Source of the DNA: Semisulcospira habei
Taxonomy: Eukaryota; Mollusca; Gastropoda; Semisulcospiridae
DNA length: 64,000 bases
Direction of reading: 5' to 3'
NCBI GenBank assembly: GCA_036245525.1
Contig: BTPG01000004.1
Span: 228,351,376-228,415,375 of the forward strand
Positions 39,571 to 50,589 of the stretch are shown one piece after another. The notes beneath the pieces are model-generated. The model had not been told where the DNA came from. It made no database searches and saw only the letters and a list, made by a program, of their open reading frames with translations. Position 1 is the stretch's first letter. Each line of letters opens with the position of its first letter. The position numbers and the translations under genes are program-made.

Positions 39571-39704
39571 TGACACCACTTTGAATCCGTGTTCCTGGGA
39601 CAGCGAGGGCTTGTGGGTGTTGAATCAACGAAGACTTAACTGATGCGATCTGCGTCGGCTGGCACTGTACGGGCTAGAACCTGAGGCTGACATTTATTTT
39701 CTCA

Positions 39705-39995
39705 AAATCTTTACCAATGGCATTACTACTAGGAACGGTTCGCTTAGCATACCAATTTTAGCCCAAGAACTCGTAGTGTACATCACAACCGGGGAGGCGA
39801 CTCTAGGGAGTCCTTACCAAGAGACCCTGAGTAGCCTCCCCTGTCTCCCTATCTGGTAGCGCGCTCACCGTTTCCTGCCAGTCTCTGAGCCTTAGCTCCA
39901 CTGCGGCAAGCGGGGAAGGCGGGAGGGACCTCTGAGTAATGCCATCGGTAAGTATTTTTCAAAAAAATTCATTTTAGAGAAAAATCCATTTTTCA
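39705..39995. mobile_element. Solo DIRS terminal-repeat derivative
   Basis: Begins AAATCTTTACCAATGGCATTAC and ends GTAATGCCATCGGTAAG plus an A-rich edge, the two outer edges of the 8958-type DIRS element, with about 230 bp of terminal-repeat-like sequence between and no coding part. Confidence 0.75.
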
Positions 39996-40049
39996 GACGT
40001 GTATTGTCCTACGAAGGCTGTTTCACAGATTAGGGGACAGATAATCCAT

Positions 40050-40126
40050 TTCAGTTCAAGGTTGGTGCCAGAATAGCTTGGCGCCTCTGGGCGCCAAGCT
40101 ATTCTGGCACCGCCCTTGAACTAGTT
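40050..40126. mobile_element. Family A variant hairpin
   Basis: GTTCAAGGTTGGTGCCAGAA pairs with its complement around GGCGCC. It shares its left flank (TTGTCCTACGAAGGCTG) with the copies at 51340-51700. Confidence 0.75.
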
Positions 40127-40452
40127 TAAAAGTGGTTGCTCAAAATAGGTTGTGCTGTATCAGTATGTTGTGAGCGTGTGAGAAAGCCGTTATTCTGAAC
40201 AGCGCACCTAGGTCTTTTCTCGTCTCTTTTCTGTTTGTCCGTGGTGTCATTTTGTTCAGAGACTATGAGGGGGCTTGTTCCATCGCTGTTTGTGGTCTGG
40301 ATTTGTTCCAGTGAGCGTGTAAGGGTGTCCACGTTCAGTCGCTGTTTATTTTATGGCTTTGTTGGAGCGAGATAGATGCTTGCCTGATTCAGTCGCTGTT
40401 TGTTACATAGTTTTGCGCATGTTCAGTCGCTGTTCCAGCCCTTTCTATCTGC

Positions 40453-40518
40453 AAAGGGCACAGAGCCTCATGCACTTTGGCACTCTGCAGTGGCTCATGA
40501 GAATCTAAGCCTCTTGCT
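40453..40518. mobile_element. Family B hairpin, diverged
   Basis: CACAGAGCCTCATGCAC..GGCTCATGAGAATCTAAGCC. Confidence 0.6.
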
Positions 40519-40571
40519 GACAGAGCTGCCCCATTGGCGTCCCTGGAGCCAATGGGGGGAGGTCAGTAACA

Positions 40572-40653
40572 TTAACCCTTTGGGTGTCGTTAGCAGTTTT
40601 CCTCCGTCCGGAATCATGGCAACAAAAATCGCATCGGACAGCCAAAGGGTTAA
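40572..40653. mobile_element. Family D MITE, complete copy
   Basis: TTAACCCTTTGGGTGTCGTT at the left, GACAGCCAAAGGGTTAA at the right; 82 bp with TTAA on both sides. Confidence 0.8.
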
Positions 40654-40825
40654 ATGGACGACTTGCGGTGTATCGTCTTCGCTGCAAGGCCGCCGAGCGA
40701 ACAGTGTGTCATCATGTGAAAAGAGTCCCTGAAGGAAAATGGAGAGACTGGCATTGGTTTGCTTGTGTGTATTTGGCCCCGGGCAAACGTACGAGAGTCG
40801 TACAGAGAGTGTAGAGGAAAACTGC

Positions 40826-42292
40826 CAGCCCAGATAGCAGTATAGTATTGACTACCAGCCCAGATAGCAGTATAGTATTGACTACCAGCCCAGATAGCAG
40901 TATGGTATTGACTATCAGCCCAGATAGCAGTATGGTATTGACTATCGGCCCAGATAACAGTATGGTATTGACTACCAGCCCAGATAGCAGTATGGTATTG
41001 ACTACCAGCCCAGATAGCAGTATGGTATTGACTACCGGCCCAGATAGCAGTATGGTATTGACTACCGGCCCAGATAGCAGTATGGTATTGACTATCGGCC
41101 CAGATAGCAGTATGGTATTGACTACCAGCCCAGATAGCAGTATGGTATTGACTACCAGCCCAGATAGCAGTATGGTATTGACTATCAGCCCGGATAGCAG
41201 TATGGTATTGACTATCGGCCCAGATAGCAGTATGGTATTGACTACCGGCCCAGATAGCAGTATGGTATTGACTACCAGCCCAGATAGCAGTATGGTATTG
41301 ACTACCGGCCCAGACAGCAGTATGGTATTGACTACCGGCCCAGATAGCAGTATGGTATTGACTATCGGCCCAGATAGCAGTATGGTATTGACTATCGGCC
41401 CAGATAGCAGTATGGTATTGACTACCAGCCCAGATAGCAGTATGGTATTGACTATCGGCCGAGATAGCAGTATGGTATTGACTACCAGCCCAGATAGCAG
41501 TATGGTATTGACTACCAGCCCAGATAGCAGTATGGTATTGACTATCGGCCCAGATAGCAGTATAGTATTGACTACCAGCCCAGATAGCAGTATAGTATTG
41601 ACTACCAGCCCAGATAGCAGTATGGTATTGACTATCGGCCCAGATAGCAGTATGGTATTGACTATCGGCCGAGATAGCAGTATGGTATTGACTACCAGCC
41701 CAGATAGCAGTATGGTATTGACTACCAGCCCAGATAGCAGTATGGTATTGACTATCAGCCCGGATAGCAGTATGGTATTGACTATCGGCCCAGACAGCAG
41801 TATGGTATTGACTACCGGCCCAGATAGCAGTATGGTATTGACTATCGGCCCAGATAGCAGTATGGTATTGACTATCAGCCCGGATAGCAGTATGGTATTG
41901 ACTACCAGCCCAGATAGCAGTATGGTATTGACTATCGGCCGAGATAGCAGTATGGTATTGACTACCAGCCCAGATAGCAGTATGGTATTGACTACCAGCC
42001 CAGATAGCAGTATGGTATTGACTATCGGCCCAGATAGCAGTATAGTATTGACTACCAGCCCAGATAGCAGTATAGTATTGACTACCAGCCCAGATAGCAG
42101 TATGGTATTGACTATCGGCCCAGATAGCAGTATGGTATTGACTATCGGCCGAGATAGCAGTATGGTATTGACTACCAGCCCAGATAGCAGTATGGTATTG
42201 ACTACCAGCCCAGATAGCAGTATGGTATTGACTACCAGCCCAGATAGCAGTATGGTATTGACTACCAGCCCAGATAGCAGTATGGTATTGAC
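40826..42292. repeat. 30-bp minisatellite, ~49 copies, with higher-order pattern
   Basis: Unit CAGATAGCAGTATGGTATTG plus ACTACCAGCC, with variants at a few positions. A block at 41431-41750 recurs at 41911-42230 (shift 480 bp = 16 units). Because 30 is divisible by three, one frame stays open for 483 codons (P-D-S-S-M-V-L-T-T-S repeated); I regard this as a by-product of the repeat. Confidence 0.97.
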
Positions 42293-42355
42293 TGTTTAGT
42301 ACTGATTACTGGTCAACCTTGCACTGCCGAAGGAAAAAGTCAACACGATCCAACT

Positions 42356-42421
42356 GCAAGAGACATAGATCTTCATGAGCCCCCGCGAATGCGGGGGCTC
42401 ATGAGGATCTATATCTCTTGC
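42356..42421. mobile_element. Family B hairpin with long flanks
   Basis: AGAGACATAGATCTTCATGA and complement around CCCCCGCGAATGCGGGGG. Flanks from about 42315 to 42540 (ending GTGAAGGGGTTTA) match the family unit at 12180-12850. Confidence 0.8.
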
Positions 42422-42540
42422 TGACACCAATTTGTACTTAGGTTTCTTGGATGGTTTTGGCTTCTGGTCGTTGAATGAACCGAGGGTTCAAAAACCAAAA
42501 CTGCGCGTACAGCGTGCGTTCTGTGGCTGTGAAGGGGTTT

Positions 42541-43030
42541 AGGCAGTTTGTGTTTGATTGACTGCCGTACGACACGGAGAACATGTTTTTACGACTTCTG
42601 CAGGCCACAGAGCGGACACGTACAGGGCAACGGTGGTGGCTACTGAGGAATGCAGAAATGAGAGAAGTGGAGGAAGTTTGGGGGGGGGGGGGGGGGGATA
42701 GCGATTGGATTGGTGTGGAAGGGGCGGGGGGGTGACTAGCAATGGGATTGGGGTGAAAGGGGGTGAAACTGAAGAGGATGAGGGGGAGTAAAAAGGCGAG
42801 AGTGGTGAACTTGGCGGAGGGAGTTTTCTGTTTTGTCTCACGGCTGTGCAGCAGTGAAAGTATTCGTCCCTCGACTGCTGCCGATGATAATTTCTTTTTC
42901 TGCTGAGCAACGGCATCAGGGGCAATCTAAATGATGACGCGTCTTTTTGTGTCGTCGGCGGCAGACGAGGTAGGTACATATGTCTTTTCCACCGAGCGGT
43001 GTCGTGGGTAGCGGTCAGAGGGTTAATTTT
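42541..43030. other. No gene; purine-rich sequence with G-run
   Basis: Contains a G-run of about 19 at 42680-42698 and GA-rich sequence. The minus strand has a Pro/Ser-rich frame explained by composition alone. Confidence 0.6.
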
Positions 43031-43039
43031 GTGGTAGTT

Positions 43040-43230
43040 TAACAAATTTGACCCCACAATTGGAGTTGTCAGCTGACTGTACCAGTTGCAGGAGGTGGAT
43101 CAACCATGGTAATTCAAGGGCAGTGCGAGATTAGCTTGGCGCCCGTTGGCGCCAAGCTAATCTGGCACTACCCTTGAATTATCATGGCTGAGCTATCTCC
43201 TGCTGTAGGGCATGGGGGCGAAATGGGTTG
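43040..43230. mobile_element. Family A MITE
   Basis: Hairpin at about 43112-43185 (AGTGCGAGATTAGCTTGGCG), with TACCAGTTGCAGGAGG before and CTCCTGCTGTAGGGC..AAATGGGTTGA after. Confidence 0.8.
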
Positions 43231-43440
43231 ACCCTTTAGCTGTCGGTAGCTATCTTTGTTGTGATGATTTCTGCAAAAGAAGCCTTCAATTCAAAAATCT
43301 TTATTGTCCATTAAATATATTAGTATAAAATGGAAATTTGTCTTCGGCTCACAAACATGAACAAGCAATTAAACCTAAGCCTTAGGGTCCTGCAGGAATC
43401 GTGGCGACAAAAACCACTACCGACGCCAAAAGGCTTATCC
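43227..43440. mobile_element. Family D MITE with ~130-bp insertion in its loop
   Basis: Left ACCCTTTAGCTGTCGGTAGC and right ACCACTACCGACGCCAAAAGG are separated by unrelated AT-rich sequence containing AAAAATCTTTATTGTCC and TGGAAATTTGTCTT, resembling a retroposed 3' end. Confidence 0.65.
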
Positions 43441-43768
43441 CCCCTGGTACAAGCAGCAGGGGCTAGTTTCTCGCGTTCACGTCTTTTGACACATTGAGGG
43501 CACAACTTGCTTTTTTGGCCGGCATATTTTGTTTTTGTTTTCAATGAGGAATGACTGCATCCAGACCTTGTGAAATAAATTCCGTATGTTTGTCTATTTA
43601 TATATTTGGGTCCAGATTCCTACTGTATTTGTGTTGTTGTCGATGAACGTCGATGAGTCTGTCGCAGTGGAGTGTACATGAAGATGTATGTATCAAGGAA
43701 ATTAAACATTCTGGTTCATAGACGTGAACTCATTGGTGCGCACTGGTGTATATTTCCCACTGGCAGGG

Positions 43769-43975
43769 TACCTAGATCCACATGCTGCAGGGGCTGCTGA
43801 GGATCTATGCACCTTCCAAACCTCATTTATATCCTTTTTCCCCAGGCATAGAGGGAGTTGGTCCACTATATATGTGTTTATCATGTATACATTGTCATGT
43901 TGTCAACTAGAGACCTGTGTGGATCCTTGTGCAACTCGCAGTCTGCAGGGGCTCATGAGGATCTATGCACCTTAC
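43769..43975. mobile_element. Two family B fragments
   Basis: 43770-43815 and 43919-43972 both end GAGGATCTATGCACCTT. Confidence 0.5.
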
Positions 43976-44068
43976 GTGATCTAGTTTACGTCCACTTTCC
44001 GCAGGCAGAGGAAATCAGTGGCATTCGCTTCTGTTATCTGATGGCAGAACCTGTCTGGAGCGTCCACC

Positions 44069-44321
44069 TGTCATGGGCGACCCATCATGTAGGTGGCTGT
44101 GGCCACGACCTGCAGGGTGGTCTTTAATGACAGGTGACACTTTGGCTTTTAACCCATTTAGCCCCAACGCACTGCAGCGGGAGATGGATGGACCATGATA
44201 ATTCAAGGGTAGTGTCAGATGAGCTTGGCACCTGACGGTGCCAAGCTAATCTGACACTACCCTTGAATTATCATGGTCGATCATTCTCCTTAGGATGTGG
44301 CTTTGGGGTTAAATGAGTTAA
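44069..44321. mobile_element. Family C element abutting a complete family A element
   Basis: 44069-44140 pairs CCTGTCATGGGCGACCCATC with GGTGGTCTTTAATGACAGG. 44149-44321 is bounded TTAACCCATTTAGCCCC and GGGGTTAAATGAGTTAA, with the hairpin at 44200-44273. Confidence 0.8.
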
Positions 44322-44351
44322 GACTTTACCCCCAATTTACCCCCTTGTGCC

Positions 44352-45045
44352 CTGTTTACTGCAGCCAATGGTACTGTTTAGTGCAGCCTATGGTACTGTT
44401 TACTGCAGCCTATGGTACTGTTTACTGCAGCCAATGGTACTGTTTACTGCAGCCAATGGTACTGTTTAGTGCAGCCTATGGTACTGTTTAGTGCAGCCTA
44501 TGGTACTGTTTAGTGCAGCCTATGGTACTGTTTAGTGCAGCCAATGGTACTGTTTAGTGCAGCCTATGGTACTGTTTAGTGCAGCCTATGGTACTGTTTA
44601 CTGCAGCCAATGGTACTGTTTAGTGCAGCCTATGGTACTGTTTAGTGCAGCCTATGGTACTGTTTAGTGCAGCCTATGGTACTGTTTAGTGCAGCCAATG
44701 GTACTGTTTAGTGCATCCTATGGTACTGTTTAGTGCAGCCAATGGTACTGTTTAGTGCAGCCTATGGTACTGTTTACTGCAGCCTATGGTACTGTTTATT
44801 GCAGCCTATGGTACTGTTTAGTGCAGCCTATGGTACTGTTTACTGCAGCCTATGGTACTGTTTACTGCAGCCTATGGTACTGTTTACTGCAGCCAATGGT
44901 ACTGTTTACTGCAGCCAATGGTACTGTTTACTGCAGCCAATGGTACTGTTTACTGCAGCCTATGGTACTGTTTACTGCAGCCTATGGTACTGTTTACTGC
45001 AGCCAATGGTACTGTTTACTGCAGCCAATGGTACTGTTTACTTAA
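44352..45045. repeat. 22-bp minisatellite, ~31 copies
   Basis: Unit TACTGTTTAGTGCAGCCTATGG with A/T and G/C variants; decays into a 44-bp form with CTTAACCGGGGACTGCATGC at 45040-45125. Confidence 0.96.
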
Positions 45046-45428
45046 CCGGGGACTGCATGCAGCCAATGGTACTGTTTATTTAACCAGGGACTGCATGCAA
45101 CCAATGGTACTGTTTACTTAACCGGGGAATACATGCATAAGGGGGTTGAGAGCAGCCGTCTATTGAGACCATTTTTCCTGCAAAGGAGGTAGTTACTCAA
45201 AACAGGTTCTACTGTAAATATTAGAGGGGGGGAGGGGGGGGGGTACCGAATGTGGATTTTTTTTTATGCTGGTCTGTGATTTCAGACCTTAAGCTAGACC
45301 ATAACTTCTGACACTGAACAGCACACACCGATGTCCAAACCCAGTTGTCTGTTGGTGCCTGGTGCTCTCCAAATGTTTCATATACTGCGAGATGAATTGG
45401 CTTAAACTCCAAGGACCTCTGTACTTAC

Positions 45429-45490
45429 AACACACTGGTTGTCACCCTGCTGTCAGCGCTGGCCAATGGAGGCTGACAACCAGTGTGTAC
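45429..45490. repeat. Isolated inverted repeat
   Basis: ACACACTGGTTGTCA and TGACAACCAGTGTGT around a 30-bp spacer. Confidence 0.7.
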
Positions 45491-45499
45491 TTATTAATG

Positions 45500-45882
45500 T
45501 GCATTTATGTTTGTCGAGTAGTTGATGTATTTGTATTTTAGATACTCATTGAGTTGCAATGATTTTGTTGTTGCGTTGTGTGCCACATTCATGTATGTGT
45601 ACTAATACAAAGACTACTATGTCTTCAGGTGTTTATATTTATGCTAGAAACTTCTTTTTGTTGTTGTGGAAATATGCGTCCATTAAAAACTGATGTTTTT
45701 AGTCATGTCCTAAGGCCAGAGTAAGTAGTGCCACTTTTGAGTTTAGATTATATGAAACTCGAAATTAACAGGGCACTTTAGGGCATTAGAACTGTTACCA
45801 GTCCTCACGCAGTCTCATACGCACACACGCATGCACTCACACACACTTGAAAACAGAAGACAATTCCGAACAATAATAACAG
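45500..45882. other. No gene seen
   Basis: AT-rich unique-looking sequence without open frames over 60 codons. Confidence 0.6.
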
Positions 45883-46022
45883 TAACCCTCTGGCTGTCAG
45901 TAGGGCTTTTTGTCGCCATGATTCCTGCAGGATGTTAGGGTGTTATTCCTGCAGGATGTTAGGGTGTTATTCCTGCAGGAATCATCGCGACAAAAATCCA
46001 TACCGATGGCTAAAGAGTTGAC
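45883..46022. mobile_element. Family D MITE with 24-bp repeats in its loop
   Basis: Arms TAACCCTCTGGCTGTCAGTA and the complement ending GGCTAAAGAGTTGA. The loop holds TTCCTGCAGGATGTTAGGGT plus GTTA repeated twice and a third partial copy. Confidence 0.8.
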
Positions 46023-46384
46023 TATGACTTTGAAGCTGATTTATCTTGTTCAAATTGTATATTATTCACGCAGGCCTCCAAGTTTTGATCCATCTCCCGC
46101 AGTGGGTTCCTCACGTGGCAGTTGACGGTCTAGTATTTGTTTGTGCCATCCCTCATGCCAGCAACCTAGCGTGACCAGCTGTAGTAGTTGTCAGCTGGGG
46201 CCGTTTGCATAGTTCTGTTTCCCTGTGAGGTGTTCCCTTTCGTATTCAATCGAGGAACAATTTGTCTGTGATTTGTGACAACGTTTTGCGATGGCGTAGT
46301 TTAGAATTCAGGTTTATTTTCTTTTTTGCAGCTAAGGAATGAAATTAAAGGTACAGCTGCGCCTGTTTCAAACGATGAGAAATC

Positions 46385-46632
46385 CCCTGTCATTAATGAC
46401 CATGATATAGAGGGCTGCAGCCACCTGAATGGTGGTCTTTAATGACAGGTGACACTGTGTGATGAGAAATCCCCTGTCATTAATGACCATGATATAGAGG
46501 GCTGCAGCCACCTGAATGGTGGTCTTTAATGACAGGTGACACTGTGTGATGAGAAATCCCCTGTCATTAATGACCATGATATAGAGGGCTGCAGCCACCT
46601 GAATGGTGGTCTTTAATGACAGGTGACACTGT
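46385..46632. repeat. Three tandem copies of a whole family C palindrome
   Basis: 89-bp units, each with CCTGTCATTAATGACCATGA, GGGCTGCAGCC and TGGTCTTTAATGACAGG; the copies are nearly identical. Confidence 0.93.
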
Positions 46633-46814
46633 GTCCCTGTAAGATGTCTTGAGAGAGGACGTGTGGTTGATGACAACTTATTTCTTGTTAAAAGTTGGTT
46701 GCTCCAAAGGGGTGGTAGTGTTGTACAGTATTGCACTGTGTTTTCATCAGAGTGCTGGAGCACACTATGACACGTTTCTTTGCTTGGAAAATAAACGTGA
46801 GTTGTTAGCTCATT

Positions 46815-46890
46815 CAAGGAACCTGCATCGATGGCCACTGGCAATGCTACATGACACTTCCGCAGCTATTGATGCTGTGCACCTTGAATG
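46815..46890. repeat. Single family G unit
   Basis: CACTGGCAATGCTACATGAC, CGCAGCTATTGATGCTG and CACCTTGAATGAG match the units of the 25735-26465 array. Confidence 0.75.
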
Positions 46891-46908
46891 AGTTAAGTCT
46901 TTGTGCAT

Positions 46909-47175
46909 GCAGCCACCACACAGACGCTGTTTACAGCCACCACACACACACGCTGTTTACAGCCACCTCACACACACTGTTTACAGCCACCTCACACACA
47001 CACACGCTGTTTACAGCCACCACACACACACACGCTGTTTACAGCCACCGCACACACACGCTGTTTACAGCCACCGCGCACACACGCTGTTTACAGCCAC
47101 CGCACACACACTCTGTTTACAGCCACCTCACACACACTCTGTTTACAGCCACCCCACACACACGCTGTTTACAGG
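46909..47175. repeat. ~26-bp CA-rich minisatellite
   Basis: About ten copies of ACAGCCACCACACACACACG plus CTGTTT with CA-length variation. Confidence 0.95.
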
Positions 47176-47768
47176 GCCCGTGGCTGCATGTACAAGCGAG
47201 GCAACAGAAAACCGTTAAGTGAAAGGTTATGTGCTTGGTCAAGCTCCATCTTGGAAGCTGGCGATTCTTAAAATCGATAATCTTCTCACAGACAATTATC
47301 CCATAATCCACTTAGACCGTGATGAAACTGTTGACAGCAGAACCTGTCTGGAGTAACCGACTGTTTTGCCAGAAAAAAGGGCTTTTAAAACGGGTGCCCT
47401 CTCAAGAGCAGTCTAGAAGGGCAAATTGTGTGAAGTGTGGTCGCTCCAAACAGGTCTTACTGTGTTTACTTGCTGTATAGACTGTGTTGACACCAGCTTG
47501 GTCTCAGCGTGGAAAGCTTCAACAGAAAGAAGTCACCGTTTTGTACACGCGTTATCAGGACCAGTGTCATTGGTGTTAGATGTGTGACGTGTATTTTCTG
47601 TGTTCAGTGTGACTCCAAATGCACTGAATGTTCTACCACCTGGACACGTGCGGTATCCGCACACGCCGCACATCTCAATGTGGATATTGAATTGGTAGAA
47701 AGTGGTGAACATGTAGAGCAGTCATGGCTGGCCAGCAGAACCTGTTCTGAACGACCACCCTTATAAGA
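47176..47768. other. No gene seen
   Basis: Only short open frames. A weak inverted repeat (TTCTACCACCTGGACACG and TTGGTAGAAAGTGG) at about 47630-47710. Confidence 0.55.
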
Positions 47769-47769
47769 G

Positions 47770-47868
47770 ATCTATTGTCATTAAAGACCATCATCTAGGT
47801 GGCTGTAGCTGTGACTAGTCACAGCCACCAACTACGGTCACAGCTACAGCCACAGTCGCAGTCAGAAA
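47770..47868. mobile_element. Family C element, partial
   Basis: TGTCATTAAAGACCATCATC followed by GGTGGCTGTAGCTGTGAC and CAGTCACAGC-like sequence; the right arm is missing. Confidence 0.65.
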
Positions 47869-48060
47869 GAAAAGAGTGCGTGTGAGAGAAAGAGTGTTGA
47901 GTGAAGAAACAGATTGTCGATCCTATCATTTGATAAACTCGCAGGCCGTATTGCGTTTGACATCATATGCTTTTTCTGGGAAAGAGAGTGACAACAAAGG
48001 TGGACCACTCCTGGTCAAAGTGCTGGGTGTGTCGTCTGCAGGGATGTCAGTGTGGACCCG

Positions 48061-48146
48061 TTAACCCTTTGGGTGTCGGTAGTCAGCTTGGTTCCTGCAG
48101 GAAGCACCTGCTGGTCCAATATGGCTACCGACTCCCACAGGGTTAA
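48061..48146. mobile_element. Family D MITE, complete copy
   Basis: 86 bp with TTAACCCTTTGGGTGTCGGT at the left and CCGACTCCCACAGGGTTAA at the right. Confidence 0.8.
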
Positions 48147-48176
48147 GGCCGTGGAGTGGTAAGGACAGCCATGTGT

Positions 48177-48240
48177 GCTGGTCTGTGATTTTAGACTTTA
48201 TGACTTGAGAGCTGCGAGTCCAGATTCACAAACTAGCACA
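48177..48240. mobile_element. Family E hairpin
   Basis: TGTGCTGGTCTGTGATTTTA with partial complement TCACAAACTAGCACA. Confidence 0.6.
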
Positions 48241-48284
48241 TTTTGTCATGTTGCCAATTGATATCGTGCGATATCTGCATGCTG

Positions 48285-48935
48285 CTTGTGTGCCCGTGAT
48301 ATTGCAGGCAAAATGTCACAGGACACAGATGTGTAATAATGTGCCCGTGATATTGCCGGCGAAATGTCGCAGGACACAAATGTTGTGTAATATGTACCAG
48401 TGTGCCCGTGATATTGCTGGCAAAATGTCACAGGACACAAATGTTGTGTAATATGTACCAGTGTGCCCGTGAGATTGCCGGCAAAATGTCACAAGGCACA
48501 ATGTTGTGTAATATGTACCAGTGTGCCCGTGTTATTGCCGGCAAAATGTCACAGGGCACAATGTTGTGTAATATGTACCAGTGTGCACGTGGCATTGCCG
48601 TCAAAATGTCACAAGGCACAATGTTGTGTAATATGTACCAGTGTGCCCGTGATATTGCCGGCAAAATGTCACAGGGCACAATGTTGTGTAATATGTAGCA
48701 GTGTGCCCATATTGCCAGCAAAATGTCACAGGGCACAATGTTGTGTAATATGTACCAGTGTGCGCATGATATTGCCGGCAAAATGTCACAGGGCACAAAG
48801 TTGTGTAATATGTACCAGTGTGCCCGTGATATTGCCGGCAAAATGTCACATGACACAAATGTTGTGTAATATGTACCAGTGTGCCCATGATATTGTGGAC
48901 AGAATGTCACAGGACACAAATGTTGTGTAATACGT
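48285..48935. repeat. 60-bp tandem repeat, ~11 copies
   Basis: Unit parts TGTTGTGTAATATGTACCAG, TGTGCCCGTGATATTGCCGG and CAAAATGTCACAGGGCACAA. Confidence 0.96.
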
Positions 48936-49106
48936 ACCAGTGTGAAGCACCAGCCATTGCACAACAATTCAATCTGTATGTGTCTGATCCTTTGTGATGA
49001 TGGGGGAAATGAACTTGGCATAATTGTTTTCACGTCTGTTGTTCGACAGCTATGGTCTTGCGGATACACCACCACCTGTTGAGAGCGAGCTTCCTCAGGA
49101 GAGATC

Positions 49107-49180
49107 ACCTGTCATTATAGACCATCAGTTAGGTGGCTGTGGCCAGGTAAATAATGGTCTTTAATGACAGGTGACACTTT
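49107..49180. mobile_element. Family C element
   Basis: CACCTGTCATTATAGACCAT pairs with ATGGTCTTTAATGACAGGTG. Confidence 0.8.
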
Positions 49181-49359
49181 TTGTCCTTCAAGACTTCTCT
49201 TCTATTAAGACCACTCGGTTCCCTTGCAAAAACGGTGTTATTCAAAATGGGTTCTGTTGTATAGAGGAAGAGACAGTGCAACACATGTTGAAACACCACA
49301 TGCATGTTCATGTTTACTGTAACACTCTGGACACCAAAGCCGGCCGACTGCTCGAGGTT

Positions 49360-49490
49360 TAGATCCTCCACATGCATGTTTATCTTGTAACACTCTGGAC
49401 ACCAAAGCCAGCCGACTGCTAGAGGTTTAGATCCTCATGAGCCTCTGAATTGTGCGGGGGCTGATGAAGGTCTTTGCCGCTTGGTGGCGC
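49360..49490. mobile_element. Family B fragment beside a short duplication
   Basis: AACACTCTGGACACCAAAGC occurs at 49320 and 49391; the B palindrome lies at 49423-49485 (diverged). Confidence 0.55.
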
Positions 49491-49625
49491 TGTGTTTGGG
49501 ACGTCGGGCAGAGAAAGCCAAGACGGCCGGTCTGTGTGATGGTGATGAAGACAGCACAACCTGGTTTGAGTCACGGCTCTTGCGAGAGAATGACGGTCTT
49601 TAGTGACGGGTGAAAGTGTTTGCCG

Positions 49626-49835
49626 TTAATCCATTTAACACAAAGGCCGATTTTCCTGTTTACCAGTTGCAGGAGATGAAGCGACCATGATAATTCAAGG
49701 GTAGTGCCAGATTAGCTTGGCGCTTGATGGTGCCAAGCTAATCTGGCACTACCCTTGAATTATCATGGTCGATCCATCTCCTGCTGTAGTATGGTCGATC
49801 CATCTCCTGTGTTGCGTCAGGGCTGAATGGGTTAA
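49626..49835. mobile_element. Family A MITE, complete copy
   Basis: TTAATCCATTTAACAC at the left, GGGCTGAATGGGTTAA at the right; hairpin at 49690-49768; CATGGTCGATCCATCTCCTG is duplicated in the right arm. Confidence 0.85.
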
Positions 49836-50141
49836 GGACTTTTCGTGAGAGACCATGTTTGTAAGAACACTTTGTTATTGTCAAAAACAATTGTTTATCA
49901 AAAGAGGTTCTACTGTCTCTGGCATAGTTTCATGACTTCAAGGGGGGGGGGGGGGGGGGGGGGATTCTGAGATTTTAGCAGAGAATCATTTAATACTGTG
50001 ACTACTCTATGAAGCTGATAAGGGAAGTGTCAATATTGTGCCGATATTGATGAGAAAATATTGCTTGTCTGTTGTGGGAAAATAAATGACTATTTATGAT
50101 GTTCATCGTGTGGCAAATTAATGTTAACCCTGTGTGCCTGC

Positions 50142-50582
50142 AACCACTGTTGCTGTAAACAGTCCTGGCAACCAGGCCTCTCACCAACCACTGTTGCTGT
50201 AAACAGTCCTGGCAACCAGGCCGCTCACCAGCCACCGTTACTGTAAAAAGTCCTGGCAACCAGGCCGCTCACCAGCCACCGTTACTGTAAACAGTCCTGG
50301 CAACCAGGCCGCTCACCAGCCACCGTTACTGTAAACAGTCCTGGCAACCAGGCCGCTCACCAGCCACCGTTACTGTAAACATTCCTGGCAACCAGGCCAC
50401 TCACCAGCCACCGTTACTGTAAACAGTCCTGGCAACCAGGCCGCTCACCAGCCACCGTTGCTGTAAACAGTCCTGGCAACCAGGCCGCTCACCAGCCACT
50501 GTCACTGTAAACAGTCCTGGCAACCAGGCCGCTCACCAGCCACTGTCACTGTAAACAGTCCTGGCAACCAGGCCGCTCACCA
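50142..50582. repeat. 44-bp tandem repeat, ~10 copies
   Basis: Unit CCACCGTTACTGTAAACAGT, CCTGGCAACCAGGCCGCTCA, CCAG; includes the palindrome-like CCTGGCAACCAGG. Confidence 0.96.
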
Positions 50583-50589
50583 GAGGTTT

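Noticed and set aside
40848..42299. 483-codon open frame as a repeat protein gene
   Set aside because: It is the 30-bp minisatellite read in a frame that never closes; there is no start context, no splice support and no non-repeat coding sequence at either end.
42539..43057. Pro/Ser-rich minus-strand frame
   Set aside because: Composition-driven by G-rich sequence on the plus strand; no domain or splice signals.
46851..47271. Three overlapping His/Thr-rich frames
   Set aside because: CA-rich minisatellite read in three frames.
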